Source: Bordetella parapertussis (GTDB lineage Bacteria > Pseudomonadota > Gammaproteobacteria > Burkholderiales > Burkholderiaceae_C). From it: a stretch of DNA of 35,357 nt. Of the stretch, positions 31,791 to 35,357 are shown piece after piece. The notes beneath the pieces were generated by a model. The model did no database searches, was not told where the DNA came from, and saw nothing but the letters and a program-made list of their open reading frames with translations. Where the stretch lies: NCBI GenBank assembly GCA_945888535.1, contig CAMDAN010000016.1:1-35357 (forward strand). Reading direction: 5' to 3'. Numbering within the stretch: position 1 is the stretch's first letter; each line of letters starts with the position of its first letter. The position numbers and the translations under genes are program-made.

Positions 31791-32844
31791 CCTGCGCCGT
31801 AAATACCTTATTTGGGGCTTGTTAGCTGCCAGTGCGTTGGCGATACTCGTTTGGCTTGGGTGGGCTGCGAAAGCGACCGAGCAGCTTGCCAACCGCGCGC
31901 CTTTGCAGTGTGCAATTCCCGCGCAAGCGGCAGGTTCGCCTCGCATCGGAATGGTGTGGGTTCCAGGCGGAGAGTTGGAGTTGGGCGACACGGTCTACCC
32001 CGAAGAGTCGCCCATTCGAAAGGTGAAGTTGTCAGGTTTTTGGATCGACCGAACCGAGGTCACCAACAACGACTTCGCAGCTTTTGTGGCTGCGACGGGT
32101 TATAAAACAGTGGCCGAACGCGTGGTTGATCCTTTGTTGCATCCCGAACTCCCGCCTGAGATGCGCTTGCCCGGGGCCGTGGTTTTTATCAATCCCAATA
32201 GCTTGTCTGGCAAGGGCAGCCCAACCCAATGGTGGCGCTACCTGCCCGGTGCGAATTGGCGTCACCCCGGCGGGCCGGATACCGATATCGAAGAGCGCGG
32301 CGCGTTCCCCGTCGTCACAGTCACGATTGAAGATGCCCAAGCCTACGCGCAATGGAAAGGGGCGGTATTGCCGTCCGAGGCGCAGTGGGAGTGGGCCGCT
32401 CGGGGTGCCAGCAATACGCGCATCAACGAACACGCACAACCCAAAGCCGCGAACACCTGGCAAGGTTTGTTCCCCGTGGCTAACTCGGGTGAAGACGGTT
32501 TTGTGGGCTTGGCACCCGCCGGTTGTTACACCCCCAATGCCTTGGGTCTGTTTGACATGATTGGCAACGCATGGGAACTCACGCGTGACGCTTACACCGC
32601 ATCCCACGACGTCCTCGCCAGCGAAGCCTTGCCAACGCCGGAGCAAGCTCGCTCAAAACCCTTGGTAAAAACGCCGTCGCAAGCGGCTGCACCCGTGGCT
32701 CAGCATGTCATAAAGGGCGGCTCGTTTTTATGCGCCCCGAACTACTGCATGCGCTACCGCGCCGGTTCGCGCCAGGGCCAAGAGGATGATTTGGCAGTCA
32801 GCCATGTGGGTTTTCGAACTGTCTTGATAGCGCCTGGGCCTTAG
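31765..32844 (+). CDS. Membrane-anchored formylglycine-generating enzyme (sulfatase-modifying factor)
   Basis: The 359-residue protein is an FGE/SUMF1-family enzyme, which oxidises the sulfatase cysteine to formylglycine using oxygen and copper. Residues 1-13 are basic, followed by a hydrophobic helix (about 15-35), so the catalytic part is predicted to face the periplasm. The FGE domain starts with MVWVPGGELELGD and FWIDRTEVTNNDFAAFV. It has GAVLPSEAQWEWAARG and GLFDMIGNAWELTRDAY, and ends with KGGSFLCAPNYCMRYRAGSR, which keeps both copper-site cysteines (C323 and C328) with the same 5-residue spacing as human C336/C341. These cysteines separate true FGE from EgtB-like relatives. It overlaps the upstream sulfatase by 26 nt. 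Confidence 0.93.
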   Translation: MSTPTGATSLRRKYLIWGLLAASALAILVWLGWAAKATEQLANRAPLQCAIPAQAAGSPRIGMVWVPGGELELGDTVYPEESPIRKVKLSGFWIDRTEVTNNDFAAFVAATGYKTVAERVVDPLLHPELPPEMRLPGAVVFINPNSLSGKGSPTQWWRYLPGANWRHPGGPDTDIEERGAFPVVTVTIEDAQAYAQWKGAVLPSEAQWEWAARGASNTRINEHAQPKAANTWQGLFPVANSGEDGFVGLAPAGCYTPNALGLFDMIGNAWELTRDAYTASHDVLASEALPTPEQARSKPLVKTPSQAAAPVAQHVIKGGSFLCAPNYCMRYRAGSRQGQEDDLAVSHVGFRTVLIAPGP

Positions 32845-32874
32845 GCTTTACGCGTTTGCAAGACTTAGCGATCT

Positions 32875-33489
32875 TCAAGGCACTTTCAGTTGCTGTTGAA
32901 TCAAGTAGTGCGAGATGATGCTTTGCAAATATTGCTTGGTCGCACTGGGCGTTTGGGGGCGACTTAAGGCTTGGTAACTGCCCACAATCGCCAAATAAAA
33001 CAAAGACGCTAAATCGGTGGCAGCTTTGGGGTCAGGCGTGATGCGTTTGAATTTGTTTTCAAACAAAGCCATGCGCATCTGATCGACCATGACCAACATA
33101 TCGGCAACCGCAGGATCCCGCCGACCCAAGCCGCGCAGCGCTAACTCAAAGCGCATGTTTTGGAGGTCTTCGCCGGCATGGGCTAAGGCGGCTTCTAACA
33201 AAGCTTCGAGTTCTTTCACCGGGTCGGCATGGCTTTGCCCTTGGATGCTTTGATTCAATGCCAACTCGCGATCACGCCAGCGCAGCAGCACGGCCTGAAC
33301 CAGTTCGGCGTGGTCTTTAAAGTGCCAGTAAAAACTTCCTCGAGTCACGCCCAAGGTATCAGCCAGCACCAAGACCCGCACGCCATCAAACCCATGGTCC
33401 ACCACGGCTTCAAAGGCGGCGTCCAACCAGTCGTCACGACCTAGGCGCGGCGCGACTTTGCTTTTGCGTGTTGTTTTAGGCTGTCCCAT
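32875..33489 (-). CDS. TetR/AcrR family transcriptional regulator
   Basis: The 204-residue protein has a TetR-type N-terminal DNA-binding domain: an AFEAVVDHGFDGVRV helix and the helix-turn-helix LADTLGVTRGSFYWHFKDHAEL near residues 42-63 (two overlapping pieces). The rest is a helical ligand-binding domain without a recognised effector site. It diverges from the second sulfatase, so it probably represses that gene and possibly itself through the palindrome at 33552-33565. A similar palindrome precedes the fadD-like gene. It converges with the FGE gene (30-nt gap). The effector is unknown, but in view of the neighbours an acyl-CoA or sulfated/alkyl metabolite is plausible. Confidence 0.9.
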   Translation of the reverse strand: MGQPKTTRKSKVAPRLGRDDWLDAAFEAVVDHGFDGVRVLVLADTLGVTRGSFYWHFKDHAELVQAVLLRWRDRELALNQSIQGQSHADPVKELEALLEAALAHAGEDLQNMRFELALRGLGRRDPAVADMLVMVDQMRMALFENKFKRITPDPKAATDLASLFYLAIVGSYQALSRPQTPSATKQYLQSIISHYLIQQQLKVP

Positions 33490-33551
33490 ACGTTCCTAAT
33501 TCCTTGTTTTCGCTCTATTGTGACCCAAGCCACCATGCTATATTTCTATCG

Positions 33552-33567
33552 ATACATTTGTGTATGG
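33552..33567. promoter_or_regulatory. Candidate TetR operator in the TetR/sulfatase gap
   Basis: ATACA (33552-33556) and TGTAT (33561-33565) form a perfect inverted repeat with a 4-nt spacer. It lies in the 101-bp gap between the TetR gene and the divergent sulfatase. The position, between two divergent genes, is where a TetR operator is expected. The same 15-bp motif recurs upstream of fadD. Confidence 0.55.
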
Positions 33568-33590
33568 TGCTAACTGAAAAAGAGCGAGAC

Positions 33591-35357
33591 ATGAAACAGC
33601 ATTCAATAGCGTGGGTTGTGGGGCTTGCAGTGGGTTGCGGCGTTTTTGGAAGCGCTTGGGGTGCGAACCCAGTGCCTGCCAAACGTCCCAATATCGTGGT
33701 GCTGGTCGCTGACGATTGGGGCTTTTCCGATGTCGGTGCCTTTGGCGGTGAAATCGCCACCCCCCACTTAGACGCGCTCGCTAAAAAAGGTGTTCGATTT
33801 TCAAACTTCCATAGCGCGGCGTCCTGCTCCCCGACCCGCTCGATGCTACTCACCGGAGTGGACAACCACCGCAATGGTGTGGGCAATTTGAGAGAAGCCA
33901 TGCCCAGCGAACATTTGGGCAAACCCGGCTACCAAGGTTCGCTGAGCACCAATGTGGTTACGGTAGCTTCTTTGCTGCAAGACAGCGGCTACCGCACCTA
34001 CATCACTGGAAAATGGAACGTGGGCTCGGAGCCATCCAACTTGCCAAATAAACGGGGCTTTGACAAATCCATCGTGCAAGGCGATACCGGGTCGGACAAC
34101 TGGGAGCCCGAAAAGCGTTACTTAGCGCACTTGCCTGAGGTCTACTGGTTTGAGGACGGGGCTAAAGCGGTGATGCCCAAAGAATTTTTTTCTTCGACCT
34201 ATTTTGTAGACCGCATGCTGGGTTACATGAAAGACGATCCGCGCAAAGACCAACCTTTTTTTGCCTATGTAGGCTTCCAGGCCAACCACGTTCCTGTTCA
34301 AGCGCCCAAGGAATTTGTTGACAAATACAAAGGCCGCTACCGCGCGGGTTGGACGGCTTTGCGTGAAGAGCGGCTGCGCAAAGCCGTGGCGTTGGGGCTG
34401 GTTCCCAAGAGCACAGCGATGGTGAACATGGGGACGACGCTGAAGTGGGAAGCCTTGGAAGAAAAAGAGCGTTTGCACATGGAGCGGCAAATGGAGGTGT
34501 ACGCCGCCATGGCCGAGTCGATGGACTTTGAAGTGGGGCGTTTGTTAGATTACCTGCGCAAGACAAACCAGTTTGACAACACCGTTTTTGTTTTTCTCTC
34601 CGACAACGGTCCCGAGGGCTCGGACTACACAGAAGCCCAAATGTGGCTTAAAACTCAGTACACCCAAGACACCGACAAGCTCGGTTCCAAAGGCGCCTAC
34701 GGCATTCCCGGACCCAGCTGGGCCAGTGCGTCGGCGTCGCCTTTGTCAACCTACAAGTTTTACGCAGGCGAGGGTGGAATCCGGGTTCCGATGTTGGTAT
34801 CTGTACCCGGCAGTGCTCGCCAAAATCACATTGAAACCGCACTCACCCACGTCACCGATATCGCACCTACGCTGCTTGATCTCGCCCAAATCAAACCGGC
34901 TGGAACCCAATACAAAGGCGTTGCAGTTGAGCCCATGATCGGGCGCAGCCTGGTACCTTTACTTTTGGGTCAAGCCATTGCGGTGCGTTCTGCTTCAGAC
35001 GTGTTGGGTTACGAACTCTCGGGTAACGCGGCTTTGTTCAAAGGCACGCTCAAACTTACAAAAAATTCTCTGCCTGTGGGCGACGGCCAATGGCATTTGT
35101 ATGACCTGGAAAAAGACCCCGGAGAAACGCAAGACTTGAGCTTAACCATGCCAGTAGAGTTTGCTGCCATGCAGGCGGATTACGCCGCGTATGTAAAAGC
35201 CAATAATGTCTTGACCATGCCTGAAGGCTACACGCCGCAGCGCCAAGTGTTGATCAACTCCTTGTTGCGCTATTTCTTACCTACTTACGGGCCGTATGCT
35301 TTGCTCGTGTTGATCGCCGGAGCGGCGTGGTTTTGGACGCGGCGCAGGCGCAAAGTG
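33591..35357 (+). CDS. Sulfatase with signal peptide and C-terminal membrane anchor, 3' end outside window
   Basis: The 589 codons visible are open at the window edge. The N-terminus (MKQHSIAWVVGLAVGCGVFGSAWGA) is a signal peptide with a cleavage-like AWG-A. The sulfatase domain has D41-D42 in VADDWG and the canonical formylglycine motif C79-S-P-T-R83. GKWNVG follows near 143 and SDNGPEG near 337, which confirms a type I sulfatase. Near the right edge a hydrophobic segment (YALLVLIAGAAWFW, about residues 570-583) precedes a basic RRRRK tail, so the protein is probably held to the inner membrane with its catalytic domain in the periplasm. It diverges from the TetR gene, and the nearby FGE could mature it. 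The exact C-terminus is not seen. Confidence 0.92.
   Translation, partial: MKQHSIAWVVGLAVGCGVFGSAWGANPVPAKRPNIVVLVADDWGFSDVGAFGGEIATPHLDALAKKGVRFSNFHSAASCSPTRSMLLTGVDNHRNGVGNLREAMPSEHLGKPGYQGSLSTNVVTVASLLQDSGYRTYITGKWNVGSEPSNLPNKRGFDKSIVQGDTGSDNWEPEKRYLAHLPEVYWFEDGAKAVMPKEFFSSTYFVDRMLGYMKDDPRKDQPFFAYVGFQANHVPVQAPKEFVDKYKGRYRAGWTALREERLRKAVALGLVPKSTAMVNMGTTLKWEALEEKERLHMERQMEVYAAMAESMDFEVGRLLDYLRKTNQFDNTVFVFLSDNGPEGSDYTEAQMWLKTQYTQDTDKLGSKGAYGIPGPSWASASASPLSTYKFYAGEGGIRVPMLVSVPGSARQNHIETALTHVTDIAPTLLDLAQIKPAGTQYKGVAVEPMIGRSLVPLLLGQAIAVRSASDVLGYELSGNAALFKGTLKLTKNSLPVGDGQWHLYDLEKDPGETQDLSLTMPVEFAAMQADYAAYVKANNVLTMPEGYTPQRQVLINSLLRYFLPTYGPYALLVLIAGAAWFWTRRRRKV

Overview
The window looks like chromosome from a betaproteobacterium of the order Burkholderiales, most likely Comamonadaceae (Limnohabitans/Rhodoferax-like). 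This is inferred from the gene order purM / AI-2E-type permease / hda / HAD hydrolase / pcnB / folK, from the arginine-rich tail on PcnB, and from moderate G+C. No rRNA gene, complete tRNA, insertion sequence, CRISPR array or replication origin was seen. Coding density is high: no gap between genes exceeds about 205 bases. The longest gaps are 13420-13624 (divergent GMC/MocR promoters), 19688-19828 (AT-rich, between the KilA-N gene and comEC) and 747-862 (asparaginase promoter and a tRNA-like fragment).

Left part (1-6586) is mostly housekeeping. It holds a truncated type II asparaginase-like gene (minus), purM (minus), a divergent permease, and then hda, a HAD-IB hydrolase, pcnB and folK (plus). 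The last four are closely packed and hda overlaps the HAD gene by 4 nt.

6601-15028 is a catabolic island. A MocR-type regulator (GntR HTH fused to an aminotransferase-like domain) diverges from five minus-strand genes. From the promoter these are a GMC flavin oxidoreductase, a 3-hydroxyisobutyrate-dehydrogenase-like enzyme, a PuuC-like aldehyde dehydrogenase, a second aldehyde dehydrogenase and an enolase-superfamily sugar-acid-dehydratase-like protein. The set suggests stepwise oxidation of an alcohol, polyol or amino-alcohol through aldehyde to acid. The substrate is unknown and no transporter is present.

15050-24469 is a mixed stretch: a P-type cation ATPase, an uncharacterised cysteine-containing protein, a RidA family protein, a solitary phage-type KilA-N gene with a 34-bp perfect palindrome inside its reading frame, comEC, a GH103 lytic transglycosylase and a histone-deacetylase-like amidohydrolase. 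An MscS channel follows at 24490-25767.

25843-35357 is the most interesting part. A long-chain acyl-CoA ligase (fadD-like), a PF10118 metal-dependent hydrolase, a protein with a membrane segment at each end and a GST-family protein are packed with gaps of 11-20 nt. After them come a membrane-anchored sulfatase, an overlapping membrane-anchored formylglycine-generating enzyme (FGE), a TetR regulator (minus) and a divergent second sulfatase that runs off the window. A 15-bp palindromic motif upstream of fadD matches one in the TetR/sulfatase intergenic region at 12 of 15 positions. This suggests one regulon joining acyl-CoA activation to sulfatases, perhaps for periplasmic desulfation of a sulfated lipid or alkyl ester. 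That substrate is inference.
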